Positions 23,165 to 36,149 of a DNA stretch of 64,000 nucleotides are shown piece by piece. How positions within the stretch are numbered: the stretch's first letter is position 1; every line of letters begins with the position of its first letter. Below the pieces are notes generated by a model. The model made no database searches and was not told the DNA's origin. It saw only the letters and a program-made list of their open reading frames with translations. The DNA is taken from positions 930,001 through 994,000 of the forward strand of contig CAMPEJ010000003.1 of the NCBI GenBank assembly GCA_946800325.1. Reading direction: 5' to 3'. This DNA is from Luzula sylvatica. Its lineage: Eukaryota > Streptophyta > Magnoliopsida > Poales > Juncaceae. The position numbers and the translations under genes are program-made.

Positions 23165-26100
23165 ATTGTTTTGAATCGAAAAACAAACTTTCTTAGTGTT
23201 TGTAAATTTTGGTGAAATGATATGTGGTAAAAGATACGATTCAAATGATCTCAAAATACGTTATTTGAACTCCCAAAAGCATAAACAGATTGTTTTGAAT
23301 CGAAAAACAAACTTTCTTAGTGTTTGTAAATTTTGGTGAATTGTTATGTAGTAAAAGATACGATTCAAATGATCTCAAAATACGTTATTTGAACTCCCCA
23401 AAGCATAAACAGATTGTTTTGAATCGAAAATCAAACTTTCTTAGTGTTTGTAAATTTTGGTGAAATGTTATGTCGTAGAAGATACGATTCAAATGATCTC
23501 AAAATACCTTATTTGAACTCCCCAAAGCATAAACAGATTGTTTTGAATCGAAAAACAAACTTTCTTAGTGTTTTTAAATTTTGGTGAAATGTTATGTGGT
23601 AAAAGATACGATTCAAATGATCTCAAAATACTTTATTTGAACTCCCCAAAGCATAAACAGATTGTTTTGAATCGAAAAACAAACTTTCTTAGTGTTTGTA
23701 AATTTTGGTGAAATGTTATGTAGTAAAAGATACGATTCAAATAATCTCAAAATACGTTATTTGAACTCCCCAAAGCATAAACAGATTGTTTTGAATCGAA
23801 AAACAAACTTTCTTAGTGTTTGTAAATTTTGGTGAAATGTTATGTGGTAAAAGATACGATTCGAATGATCTAAAAATATGTTATTTGAACTCCCCAAAGC
23901 ATAAATAAATTGTTTTGAATCGAAAAACAAACTTTTTTAGTGTTTGTAAATTTTGGTGAAATGTTATGTAGTAAAAGATACGATTCAAATGATCTCAAAA
24001 TACGTTATTTGAACTCCCCAAAGCATAAACTAATTGTTTTGAATCGAAAAACAAACTTTCTTAGTGTTTGTAAATTTTGGTAAAATGTTATGTGGTAAAC
24101 GATACGATTCAAATGATCTCAAAATACGTTATTTGTACTCCCCAAAGCATAAACAAATTGTTTTCAATTGAAAAACAAACTTTCTTAGTGTTTGTAAATT
24201 TTGGTAAAATGTAATGTGGTAAAAGATACGATTCAAATGATCTCAAAATACGTTATTTGAATTCCCCAAAACATAAACAAATTGTTTTGAATCGAAAAAC
24301 AAACTTTCTTAGTGTCTGTAAATTTTGGTGAAATGTTATGTGGTAAAAGATACGATTCAAATGATCTCAAAATACGTTATTTGAACTCCCCAAAGCATAA
24401 ACAGAATGTTTTGAATCGAAAAACAAACTTTCTTAGTGTTTGTAAATTTTGGCGAAATGTTATGTGGTAAAAGATACGATTCAAATGATCTCAAAATACG
24501 TTATTTGAACTCCCCAAACCATAAACAAATTGTTTTGAATCGAAAAACAAACTTTCTTTGTGTTTGTAAATTTTGGTAAAATGTTATGTGGTAAAAGATA
24601 CGATTCAAATGATCTCAAAATACGTTATTTGAACTCCCCAAAGCATAAACAGATTGTTTTGAATCGAAAAACAAACTTTCTTAGTGTTTGTAAATTTTGG
24701 TGAAATGTTATGTGGTAAAAGATACGATTCAAATGATCTCAAAATACGTTATTTGAACTCCCCAAAGCATAAACAGATTGTTTTGAATCGAAAAACAAAC
24801 TTTCTTAGTGTTTGTAAATTTTGGTGAAATGATATGTGGTAAAAGATACGATTCAAATGATCTCAAAATACGTTATTTGAACTCCCAAAAGCATAAACAG
24901 ATTGTTTTGAATCGAAAAACAAACTTTCTTAGTGTTTGTAAATTTTGGTGAATTGTTATGTAGTAAAAGATACGATTCAAATGATCTCAAAATACGTTAT
25001 TTGAACTCCCCAACGCATAAACAGATTGTTTTGAATCGAAAATCAAACTTTCTTAGTGTTTGTAAATTTTGGTGAAATGTTATGTCGTAGAAGATACGAT
25101 TCAAATGATCTCAAAATACCTTATTTGAACTCCCCAAAGCATAAACAGATTGTTTTGAATCGAAAAACAAACTTTCTTAGTGTTTTTAAATTTTGGTGAA
25201 ATGTTATGTGGTAAAAGATACGATTCAAATGATCTCAAAATACTTTATTTGAACTCCCCAAAGCATAAACAGATTGTTTTGAATCGAAAAACAAACTTTC
25301 TTAGTGTTTGTAAATTTTGGTGAAATGTTATGTAGTAAAAGATACGATTCAAATAATCTCAAAATACGTTATTTGAACTCCCCAAAGCATAAACAGATTG
25401 TTTTGAATCGAAAAACAAACTTTCTTAGTGTTTGTAAATTTTGGTGAAATGTTATGTGGTAAAAGATACGATTCGAATGATCTAAAAATATGTTATTTGA
25501 ACTCCCCAAAGCATAAATAAATTGTTTTGAATCGAAAAACAAACTTTTTTAGTGTTTGTAAATTTTGGTGAAATGTTATGTAGTAAAAGATACGATTCAA
25601 ATGATCTCAAAATACGTTATTTGAACTCCCCAAAGCATAAACTAATTGTTTTGAATCGAAAAACAAACTTTCTTAGTGTTTGTAAATTTTGGTGAAATGT
25701 TATGTGGTAAAAGATACGATTCAAATGATCACAAAATACGTTATTTGTACTCCCCAAAGCATAAACAAATTGTTTTCAATTGAAAAACAAACTTTCTTAG
25801 TGTTTGTAAATTTTGGTAAAATGTAATGTGGTAAAAGATACGATTCAAATGATCTCAAAATACGTTATTTGAACTCCCCAAAACATAAACAAATTGTTTT
25901 GAATCGAAAAACAAACTTTCTTAGTGTCTGTAAATTTTGGTGAAATGTTATGTGGTAAAAGATACGATTCAAATGATCTCAAAATACGTTATTTGAACTC
26001 CCCAAAGCATAAACAGAATGTTTTGAATCGAAAAACAAACTTTCTTAGTGTTTGTAAATTTTGGCGAAATGTTATGTGGTAAAAGATACGATTCAAATGA

Positions 26101-26205
26101 TCTCAAAATACGTTATTTGAACTCCCCAAACCATAAACAAATTGTTTTGAATCGAAAAACAAACTTTCTTTGTGTTTGTAAATTTTGGTAAAATGTTATG
26201 TGGTA
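23165..26205. repeat. 1,612-bp (13-monomer) tandem HOR, about 1.9 copies
   Basis: GGTGAAATGATATGTGG occurs with its variant A at 23220 and 24832, exactly 13 monomers apart, and all following markers (CCCAAAAGC, GAATTG, AAAATCAAAC, GTCGTAGAAG, TACTTTAT, AAATAATC, AAATAAATTG, ACTAATTG, GTACTCCCC, CAATTGAA, GTCTG, CAGAATG, CTTTGTGTTTG) repeat in order. Copy 2 differs near 25690, where GGTGAAATG/AAAAG and GATCACAAAA replace GGTAAAATG/AAACG and GATCTCAAAA, and it diverges near 26206. AATTCCCC near 24259 and CCAACGCAT near 25010 are private bases. Confidence 0.84.
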
Positions 26206-27540
26206 AACGATACGATTGAAATGATCTCAAAATACGTTATTTGAACTCCCCAAAGCATAAACAGATTGTTTTGAATCGAAAAACAAACTTTCTTAGTGTT
26301 TGTAAATTTTGGTGCAATGTTATGTGGTAAAAGATACGATTCAAATGATCTCAAAATACATTATTTGAACTCCCCAAAGCATAAACAGATTGTTTTGAAT
26401 CGAAAAACAAACTTTCTTAGTGTTTGTAAATTTTGGTGAAATGTTATGTGGTAAAAGATACAATTCCAATGATCTCAAAATACGTTATTTGAACTCCCCA
26501 AAGCATAGACAGATTGTTTTGAATCGAAAAACAAACTTTCTTAGTGTTTGTAAATTTTGGTGAAATGTTATATGGAAAAAGATACGATTCAAATGATCTC
26601 AAATTACGTTATTTGAACTCCCCAAACATAAACAAATTGTTTTGAATCGAAAAACAAACTTTCTTAGTGTTTGTAAATTTTGGTAAAATGTTATGTGGTA
26701 AACGATACGATTCAAATGATCTCAAATACGTTATTTGAACTCCCCAAAGCATAAACAAATTGTTTTCAATCGAAAAACAAACTTTCTTAGTGTTTGTAAA
26801 TTTTGGTAAAATGTAATGTGGTAAAAGATACGATTCAAATGATCTCAAAATACGTTATTTGAACTCCCCAAAGCATAAACAGATTGTTTTGAATCGAAAA
26901 ACAAACTTTCTTAGTGTTTGTAAATTTTGGTGAAATGTTATGTGGTAAAAGATACGATTCGAATGATCTAAAAATAAGTTATTTGAACTCCCCAAAGCAT
27001 AAAAAATTGTTTTGAATCGAAAAACAAACTTTCTTAGTGTTTGTAAATTTTGGTGAAATGTTATGTGGTAAAAGATACGATTCGAATGATCTAAAAATAT
27101 GTTATTTGAACTCCCCAAAGCATAAACAAATTGTTTTGAATCGAAAAACAAACTTTCTTAGTGTTTGTAAATTTTGGTGAAATGTTATGTGGTAAAAGAT
27201 ACGATTCCATTGATCTCAAAATACGTTATTTGAACTCCCCAAAGCATAAACAGATTGTTTTGAATCGAAAAACAAACTTTCTTAGTGTTTGTAAATTTTG
27301 GTGAAATGTTATATGGAAAAAGATACGATTCAAATGATCTCAAATTACGTTATTTGAACTCCCCAAAGCATAAACAAATTGTTTTGAATCGAAAAACAAA
27401 CTTTCTTAGTGTTTGTAAATTTTGGTGAAATGTTATATGGAAAAAGATACGATTCAAATGATCTCAAATTACGTTATTTGAACTCCCCAAAGCATAAACA
27501 AATTGTTTTGAATCGAAAAACAAACTTTCTTAGTGTTTGT
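26206..27540. repeat. Marker-rich mixed block
   Basis: This block introduces subtypes not seen to its left: GGTGCAATG with TACATTAT (C at 26315) and ACAATTCCAATG (near 26460). It also holds ATATGGAAAAAG monomers near 26570, 27310 and 27435, a GATTCCATTG monomer near 27205, and the A-run deletion monomer at 27001. Two adjacent monomers carry isolated 1-bp losses near 26627 and 26724. The same set of subtypes recurs around 33400-34300, 39700-40600, 46600-46950, 53400-53750 and 60000-60300, so this looks like an ancestral form of the 6-kb super-repeat seen to the right. Confidence 0.8.
26620..26732. repeat. Two isolated 1-bp deletions in neighbouring monomers
   Basis: CCCCAAACATAAAC near 26627 lacks the G of AAAGCAT, and CTCAAATACG near 26724 lacks one A of CAAAATACG. 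Neither is found elsewhere in the window. The A-run locus spacing 22292 to 27001 (4,709 = 38 x 124 minus 3) independently confirms exactly two extra lost bases here. One is in a homopolymer, so a base-calling error is possible for that one. Confidence 0.85.
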
Positions 27541-29450
27541 AAATTTTGGTGAATTGTTATGTAGTAAAAGATACGATTCAAATGATCTCAAAATACGTTA
27601 TTTGAACTCCCCAAAGCATAAACAGATTGTTTTGAATCGAAAAACAAACTTTCTTAGTGTTTGTAAATTTTGGTGAAATGTTATGTAGTAAAAGAAACGA
27701 TTCAAATGATCTCAAAATACGTTATTTGAACTCCCCAAAGCATAAACAGATTGTTTTGAATCGAAAAACAAACTTTCTTAGTGTTTGTAAATTTTGGTGA
27801 AATGTTATGTAGTAAAAGATACGATTCAAATGATCTCAAAATACGTTATTTGAACTCCCCAAAGCATAAACAGATTGTTTTGAATCGAAAAACAAACTTT
27901 CTTAGTGTATGTAAATTTTGGTGAAATGTTATGTGGTAAAAGATACGATTCGAATGATCTAAAAATTTGGTATTTGAACTCCCCAAAGCATAAAAAATTG
28001 TTTTGAATCGAAAAACAAACTTTCTTAGTGTTTGTAAATTTTGGTGAAATGTTATGTGGTAAAAGATACGATTCCAATGATCTAAAAATATGTTATTTGA
28101 ACTCCCCAAAGCATAAACAAATTGTTTTGAATCGAAAAACAAACTTTCTTAGTGTTTGTAAATTTTGGTGAAATGTTATGTGGTAAAAGATACGATTCAA
28201 ATGATCTCAAAATACGTTATTTGAACTCCCCAAAGCATAAACAGATTGTTTTGAATCGAAAAACAAACTTTGTTAGTGTTTGTAAATTTTGGTGAAATGT
28301 TATGTGGTAAAAGATACGATTCAAATGATCTCAAAATACGTTATTTGAACTCCCCAAAGCATAAACAAATTGTTTTGAATCGAAAAACAAACTTTCTTAG
28401 TGTTTGTAAATTTTGGTGAAATGTTATGTGGTAAAAGATACGATTCAAATGATCTCAAAATACGTTATTTGAACTCCCCAAAGCATAAACAAATTGTTTT
28501 AAATCGAAAAACAAACTTTCTTAGTGTTTGTAAATTTTGGTGAATTGTTATGTAGTAAAAGATACGATTCAAATGATCTCAAAATACGTTATTTGAACTC
28601 CCCAAAGCATAAACAGATTGTTTTGAATCGAAAAACAAACTTTCTTAGTGTTTGTAAATTTTGGTGAAATGTTATGTAGTAAAAGAAACGATTCAAATGA
28701 TCTCAAAATACGTTATTTGAACTCCCCAAAGCATAAACAGATTGTTTTGAATCGAAAAACAAACTTTCTTAGTGTTTGTAAATTTTGGTGAAATGTTATG
28801 TGGTAAAAGATACGATTCAAATGATCTCAAAATACGTTATTTGAACTCCCCAAAGCATAAACAGATTGTTTTGAATCGAAAAACAAACTTTCTTAGTGTT
28901 TGTAAATTTTGGTGAAATGTTATGTAGTAAAAGATACGATTCAAATGATCTCAAAATACGTTATTTGAACTCCCCAAAGCATAAACAGATTGTTTTGAAT
29001 CGAAAAACAAACTTTCTTAGTGTATGTAAATTTTGGTGAAATGTTATGTGGTAAAAGATACGATTCGAATGATCTAAAAATATGGTATTTGAACTCCCCA
29101 AAGCATAAAAAATTGTTTTGAATCGAAAAACAAACTTTCTTAGTGTTTGTAAATTTTGGTGAAATGTTATGTGGTAAAAGATACGATTCGAATGATCTAA
29201 AAATATGTTATTTGAACTCCCCAAAGCATAAACAAATTGTTTTGAATCGAAAAACAAACTTTCTTAGTGTTTGTAAATTTTGGTGAAATGTTATGTGGTA
29301 AAAGATACGATTCAAATGATCTCAAAATACGTTATTTGAACTCCCCAAAGCATAAACAGATTGTTTTGAATCGAAAAACAAACTTTGTTAGTGTTTGTAA
29401 ATTTTGGTGAAATGTTATGTGGTAAAAGATACGATTCAAATGATCTCAAA
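27541..29450. repeat. Eight- to nine-monomer tandem block
   Basis: The series GAATTGTTATGTAG, AAAAGAAACG, GTAGTAAAAG, GTGTATGTAAAT, A-run deletion monomer and CTTTGTTAG occurs twice. The GAATTG markers are 991 bp apart (about 27551 and 28542) and the deletion monomers are 1,115 bp apart (27992 and 29107), so copy 2 gained one standard monomer near 28790. Copy 1 reads AAAATTTGGTATT near 27962 where copy 2 reads AAAATATGGTATT. A similar single block sits at about 43785-44600. Confidence 0.8.
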
Positions 29451-31855
29451 ATACGTTATTTGAACTCCCAAAAGCATAAACAGATTGTTTTGAATCGAAA
29501 AACAAACTTTCTTAGTGTTTGTAAATTTTGGTGAATTGTTATGTAGTAAAAGATACGATTCAAATGATCTCAAAATACGTTATTTGAACTCCCCAAAGCA
29601 TAAACAGATTGTTTTGAATCGAAAATCAAACTTTCTTAGTGTTTGTAAATTTTGGTGAAATGTTATGTCGTAGAAGATACGATTCAAATGATCTCAAAAT
29701 ACCTTATTTGAACTCCCCAAAGCATAAACAGATTGTTTTGAATCGAAAAACAAACTTTCTTAGTGTTTTTAAATTTTGGTGAAATGTTATGTGGTAAAAG
29801 ATACGATTCAAATGATCTCAAAATACTTTATTTGAACTCCCCAAAGCATAAACAGATTGTTTTGAATCGAAAAACAAACTTTCTTAGTGTTTGTAAATTT
29901 TGGTGAAATGTTATGTAGTAAAAGATACGATTCAAATAATCTCAAAATACGTTATTTGAACTCCCCAAAGCATAAACAGATTGTTTTGAATCGAAAAACA
30001 AACTTTCTTAGTGTTTGTAAATTTTGGTGAAATGTTATGTGGTAAAAGATACGATTCAAATGATCTCAAAATACGTTATTTGAACTCCCCAAAGCATAAA
30101 CAGATTGTTTTGAATCGAAAAACAAACTTTGTTAGTGTTTGTAAATTTTGGTGAAATGTTATGTGGTAAAAGATACGATTCAAATGATCTCAAAATACGT
30201 TATTTGAACTCCCAAAAGCATAAACAGATTGTTTTGAATCGAAAAACAAACTTTCTTAGTGTTTGTAAATTTTGGTGAATTGTTATGTAGTAAAAGATAC
30301 GATTCAAATGATCTCAAAATACGTTATTTGAACTCCCCAAAGCATAAACAGATTGTTTTGAATCGAAAATCAAACTTTCTTAGTGTTTGTAAATTTTGGT
30401 GAAATGTTATGTCGTAGAAGATACGATTCAAATGATCTCAAAATACCTTATTTGAACTCCCCAAAGCATAAACAGATTGTTTTGAATCGAAAAACAAACT
30501 TTCTTAGTGTTTTTAAATTTTGGTGAAATGTTATGTGGTAAAAGATACGATTCAAATGATCTCAAAATACTTTATTTGAACTCCCCAAAGCATAAACAGA
30601 TTGTTTTGAATCGAAAAACATACTTTCTTAGTGTTTGTAAATTTTGGTGAAATGTTATGTAGTAAAAGATACGATTCAAATAATCTCAAAATACGTTATT
30701 TGAACTCCCCAAAGCATAAACAGATTGTTTTGAATCGAAAAACAAACTTTCTTAGTGTTTGTAAATTTTGGTGAAATGTTATGTGGTAAAAGATACGATT
30801 CAAATGATATCAAAATACTTTATTTGAACTCCCCAAAGCATAAACAGATTGTTTTGAATCGAAAAACAAACTTTCTTAGTGTTTGTAAATTTTGGTGAAA
30901 TGTTATGTAGTAAAAGATACGATTCAAATAATCTCAAAATACGTTATTTGAACTCCCCAAAGCATAAACAGATTGTTTTGAATCGAAAAACAAACTTTCT
31001 TAGTGTTTGTAAATTTTGGTGAAATGTTATGTGGTAAAAGATACGATTCAAATGATCTCAAAATACGTTATTTGAACTCCCAAAAGCATAAACAGATTGT
31101 TTTGAATCGAAAAACAAACTTTCTTAGTGTTTGTAAATTTTGGTGAATTGTTATGTAGTAAAAGATACGATTCAAATGATCTCAAAATACGTTATTTGAA
31201 CTCCCCAAAGCATAAACAGATTGTTTTGAATCGAAAATCAAACTTTCTTAGTGTTTGTAAATTTTGGTGAAATGTTATGTCGTAGAAGATACGATTCAAA
31301 TGATCTCAAAATACCTTATTTGAACTCCCCAAAGCATAAACAGATTGTTTTGAATCGAAAAACAAACTTTCTTAGTGTTTGTAAATTTTGGTGAAATGTT
31401 ATGTAGTAAAAGATACGATTCAAATAATCTCAAAATACGTTATTTGAACTCCCCAAAGCATAAACAGATTGTTTTGAATCGAAAAACAAACTTTCTTAGT
31501 GTTTGTAAATTTTGGTGAAATGTTATGTGGTAAAAGATACGATTCAAATGATCTCAAAATACGTTATTTGAACTCCCAAAAGCATAAACAGATTGTTTTG
31601 AATCGAAAAACAAACTTTCTTAGTGTTTGTAAATTTTGGTGAATTGTTATGTAGTAAAAGATACGATTCAAATGATCTCAAAATACGTTATTTGAACTCC
31701 CCAAAGCATAAACAGATTGTTTTGAATCGAAAATCAAACTTTCTTAGTGTTTGTAAATTTTGGTGAAATGTTATGTCGTAGAAGATACGATTCAAATGAT
31801 CTCAAAATACCTTATTTGAACTCCCCAAAGCATAAACAGATTGTTTTGAATCGAA
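29451..31855. repeat. Stacked partial repeats of a 4- to 7-monomer unit
   Basis: The monomer with ACTCCCAAAAGC, always followed by GAATTG, AAAATCAAAC and GTCGTAGAAG/TACCTTAT monomers, recurs with equivalent bases at 29461, 30205, 31073 and 31569. The spacings are 744, 868 and 496 bp (6, 7 and 4 monomers). The varying spacing with a constant core suggests repeated out-of-register exchange at one place. ACATACTTTC near 30618 and GATATCAAAA near 30808 are private marks that also appear exactly 6,322 bases later. Confidence 0.82.
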
Positions 31856-34800
31856 AAACAAACTTTCTTAGTGTTTGTAAATTTTGGCGAAATGTTATGT
31901 GGTAAAAGATACGATTCAAATGATCTCAAAATACGTTATTTGAACTCCCCAAACCATAAACAAATTGTTTTGAATCGAAAAACAAACTTTCTTTGTGTTT
32001 GTAAATTTTGGTAAAATGTTATGTGGTAAAAGATACGATTCAAATGATCTCAAAATACGTTATTTGAAATCCCCAAAGCATAAACAGATTGTTTTGAATC
32101 GAAAAACAAACTTTCTTAGTGTTTGTAAATTTTGGTGAAATGTTATGTGGTAAAAGATACGATTCAAATGATCTCAAAATACGTTATTTGAACTCCCCAA
32201 AGCATAAACAGATTGTTTTGAATCGAAAAACAAACTTTCTTAGTGTTTGTAAATTTGGGTAAAATGTTATGTGGTAAAAGATACGATTCAAATGATCTCA
32301 AAATACGTTATTTGAACTCCCCAAAGCATAAACAGATTGTTTTGAATCGAAAAACAAACTTTCTTAGTGTTTGTAAATTTTGGTGAAATGTTATGTAGTA
32401 AAAGATACGATTCAAATGATCTCAAAATACGTTATTTGAACTCCCCAAAGCATAAACAAATTGTTTTGAATCGAAAAACAAACTTTCTTAGTGTTTGTAA
32501 ATTTTGGTAAAATGTTATGTGGTAAACGATACGATTCAAATGATCTCAAAATACGTTATTTGAACTCCCCAAAGCATAAACAAATTGTTTTGAATCGAAA
32601 AACAAACTTTCTTAGTGTTTGTAAATTTTGGTAAAATGTTATGTGGTAAACGATACGATTCAAATGATCTCAAAATACGTTATTTGAACTCCCCAAAGCA
32701 TAAACAGATTGTTTTGAATCGAAAAACAAACTTTCTTAGTGTTTGTAAATTTTGGTAAAATGTTATGTGGTAAACGATACGATTCAAATGATCTCAAAAT
32801 ACGTTATTTGAACTCCCCAAAGCATAAACAAATTGTTTTCAATCGAAAAACAAACTTTCTTAGTGTTTGTAAATTTTGGTAAAATGTAATGTGGTAAAGG
32901 ATACGATTCAAATGATCTCAAAATACGTTATTTGAACTCCCCAAAGCATAAACAGATTGTTTTGAATCGAAAAACAAACTTTCTTAGTGTTTGTAAATTT
33001 TGGTAAAATTTTATGTAGTAAAAGATACGATTCAAATGATCTCAAAATACGTTATTTGAACTCCCCAAAGCATAAACAGATTGTTTTGAATCGAAAAACA
33101 AACTTTCTTAGTGTTTGTAAATTTTGGTGAAATGTTATGTGGTAAAAGATACGATTCGAATGATCTAAAAATAAGTTATTTGAACTCCCCAAAGCATAAA
33201 AAATTGTTTTGAATCGAAAAACAAACTTTCTTAGTGTTTGTAAATTTTGGTGAAATGTTATGTGGTAAAAGATGCGATTCGAATGATCTAAAAATATGTT
33301 ATTTGAACTCCCCAAAGCATAAACAAATTGTTTTGAATCGAAAAACAAACTTTCTTAGTGTTTGTAAATTTTGGTGAAATGTTATGTGGTAAAAGATACG
33401 ATTCCATTGATCTCAAAATACGTTATTTGAACTCTCCAAAGCATAAACAGATTGTTTTGAATCGAAAAACAAACTTTCTTAGTGTTTGTAAATTTTGGTG
33501 AAATGTTATATGGAAAAAGATACGATTCAAATGATCTCAAATTACGTTATTTGAACTCCCCAAAGCATAAACAAATTGTTTTGAATCGAAAAACAAACTT
33601 TCTTAGTGTTTGTAAATTTTGGTAAAATGTTATGTGGTAAACGATACGATTCAAATGATCTCAAAATACGTTATTTGAACTCCCCAAAGCATAAACAAAT
33701 TGTTTTGAATCGAAAAACAAACTTTCTTAGTGTTTGTAAATTTTGGTGACATGTTATGTAGTAAAAGATACGATTCAAATGATCTCAAAATACGTTATTT
33801 GAACTCCCCAAAGCATAAACAAATTGTTTTGAATCGAAAAACAAACTTTCTTAGTGTTTGTAAATTTTGGTAAAATGTTATGTGGTAAACGATACGATTC
33901 AAATGATCTCAAAATACGTTATTTGAACTCCCCAAAGCATAAACAAATTGTTTTGAATCGAAAAACAAACTTTCTTAGTGTTTGTAAATTTTGGTAAAAT
34001 GTTATGTGGTAAACGATACGATTCAAATGATCTCAAAATACGTTATTTGAACTCCCCAAAGCATAAACAGATTGTTTTGAATCGAAAAACAAACTTTCTT
34101 AGTGTTTGAAAATTTTGGTGCAATGTTATGAGGTAAAAGATACGATTCAAATGATCTCAAAATACATTATTTGAACTCCCCAAAGCATAAACAGATTGTT
34201 TTGAATCGAAAAACAAACTTTCTTAGTGTTTGTAAATTTTGGTGAAATGTTATGTGGTAAAAGATACAATTCCAATGATCTCAAAATACGTTATTTGAAC
34301 TCCCCAAAGCATAAACAGATTGTTTTGAATCGAAAAACAAACTTTGTTAGTGTTTGTAAATTTTGGTGAAATGTTATGTGGTAAAAGATACGATTCAAAT
34401 GATCTCAAAATACGTTATTTGAACTCCCAAAAGCATAAACAGATTGTTTTGAATCGAAAAACAAACTTTCTTAGTGTTTGTAAATTTTGGTGAATTGTTA
34501 TGTAGTAAAAGATACGATTCAAATGATCTCAAAATACGTTATTTGAACTCCCCAAAGCATAAACAGATTGTTTTGAATCGAAAATCAAACTTTCTTAGTG
34601 TTTGTAAATTTTGGTGAAATGTTATGTCGTAGAAGATACGATTCAAATGATCTCAAAATACCTTATTTGAACTCCCCAAAGCATAAACAGATTGTTTTGA
34701 ATCGAAAAACAAACTTTCTTAGTGTTTTTAAATTTTGGTGAAATGTTATGTGGTAAAAGATACGATTCAAATGATCTCAAAATACTTTATTTGAACTCCC

Positions 34801-36149
34801 CAAAGCATAAACAGATTGTTTTGAATCGAAAAACAAACTTTCTTAGTGTTTGTAAATTTTGGTGAAACGTTATGTAGTAAAAGATACGATTCAAATAATC
34901 TCAAAATACGTTATTTGAACTCCCCAAAGCATAAACAGATTGTTTTGAATCGAAAAACAAACTTTCTTAGTGTTTGTAAATTTTGGTGAAATGTTATGTG
35001 GTAAAAGATACGATTCGAATGATCTAAAAATATGTTATTTGAACTCCCCAAAGCATAAATAAATTGTTTTGAATCGAAAAACAAACTTTTTTGTGTTTGT
35101 AAATTTTGGTGAAATGTTATGTAGTAAAAGATACGATTCAAATGATCTCAAAATACGTTATTTGAACTCCCCAAAGCATAAACTAATTGTTTTGAATCGA
35201 AAAACAAACTTTCTTAGTGTTTGTAAATTTTGGTAAAATGTTATGTGGTAAACGATACGATTCAAATGATCTCAAAATACGTTATTTGAACTCCCCAAAG
35301 CATAAACAAATTGTTTTCAATCGAAAAACAATCTTTCTTAGTGTTTGTAAATTTTGGTAAAATGTAATGTGGTAAAAGATACGATTCAAATGATCTCAAA
35401 ATACGTTATTTGAACTCCCCAAAACATAAACAAATTGTTTTGAATCGAAAAACAAACTTTCTTAGTGTCTGTAAATTTTGGTGAAATGTTATGTGGTAAA
35501 AGATACGATTCAAATGATCTCAAAATACGTTATTTGAACTCCCCAAAGCATAAACAGAATGTTTTGAATCGAAAAACAAACTTTCTTAGTGTTTGTAAAT
35601 TTTGGCGAAATGTTATGTGGTAAAAGATACGATTCAAATGATCTCAAAATACGTTATTTGAACTCCCCAAACCATAAACAAATTGTTTTGAATCGAAAAA
35701 CAAACTTTCTTTGTGTTTGTAAATTTTGGTAAAATGTTATGTGGTAAAAGATACGATTCAAATGATCTCAAAATACGTTATTTGAACTCCCCAAAGCATA
35801 AACAGATTGTTTTGAATCGAAAAACAAACTTTCTTAGTGTTTGTAAATTTGGGTAAAATGTTATGTGGTAAAAGATACGATTCAAATGATCTCAAAATAC
35901 GTTATTTGAACTCCCCAAAGCATAAACAGATTGTTTTGAATCGAAAAACAAACTTTCTTAGTGTTTGTAAATTTTGGTGAAATGTTATGTGGTAAAAGAT
36001 ACGATTCAAATGATCTCAAAATACGTTATTTGAACTCCCCAAAGCATAAACAGATTGTTTTGAATCGAAAAACAAACTTTCTTAGTGTTTGTAAATTTGG
36101 GTAAAATGTTATGTGGTAAAAGATACGATTCAAATGATCTCAAAATACG
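29828..36149. repeat. 6,322-bp (51-monomer) tandem duplication, copy 1
   Basis: The unit is 51 x 124 minus 2, with one A-run deletion monomer (33198) and one T-run deletion monomer (near 35090). Rare private bases are all reproduced 6,322 bases later: ACATACTTTC (30618), GAAATCCCC (32067), AAAGGATACG (32897), GATGCGATTC (33273), GGTGACATG (33746), GTTTGAAAATTTT with TGAGGTAAAAG (34108-34136) and GAAACGTTATG (34864). This leaves no doubt of recent common origin. The left limit is near 29828, where TACTTTAT in this copy meets TACGTTAT in the other. Confidence 0.92.
35084..35099. repeat. T-run 1-bp deletion, locus 1 of 2
   Basis: The monomer reads ACTTTTTTGTGTTTG where relatives read ACTTTTTTAGTGTTTG, one base short. 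The second locus is near 41406-41421, exactly 6,322 bases later, as expected for the large tandem duplication. The equivalent monomers near 47600, 51075 and elsewhere keep full length. Confidence 0.88.
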
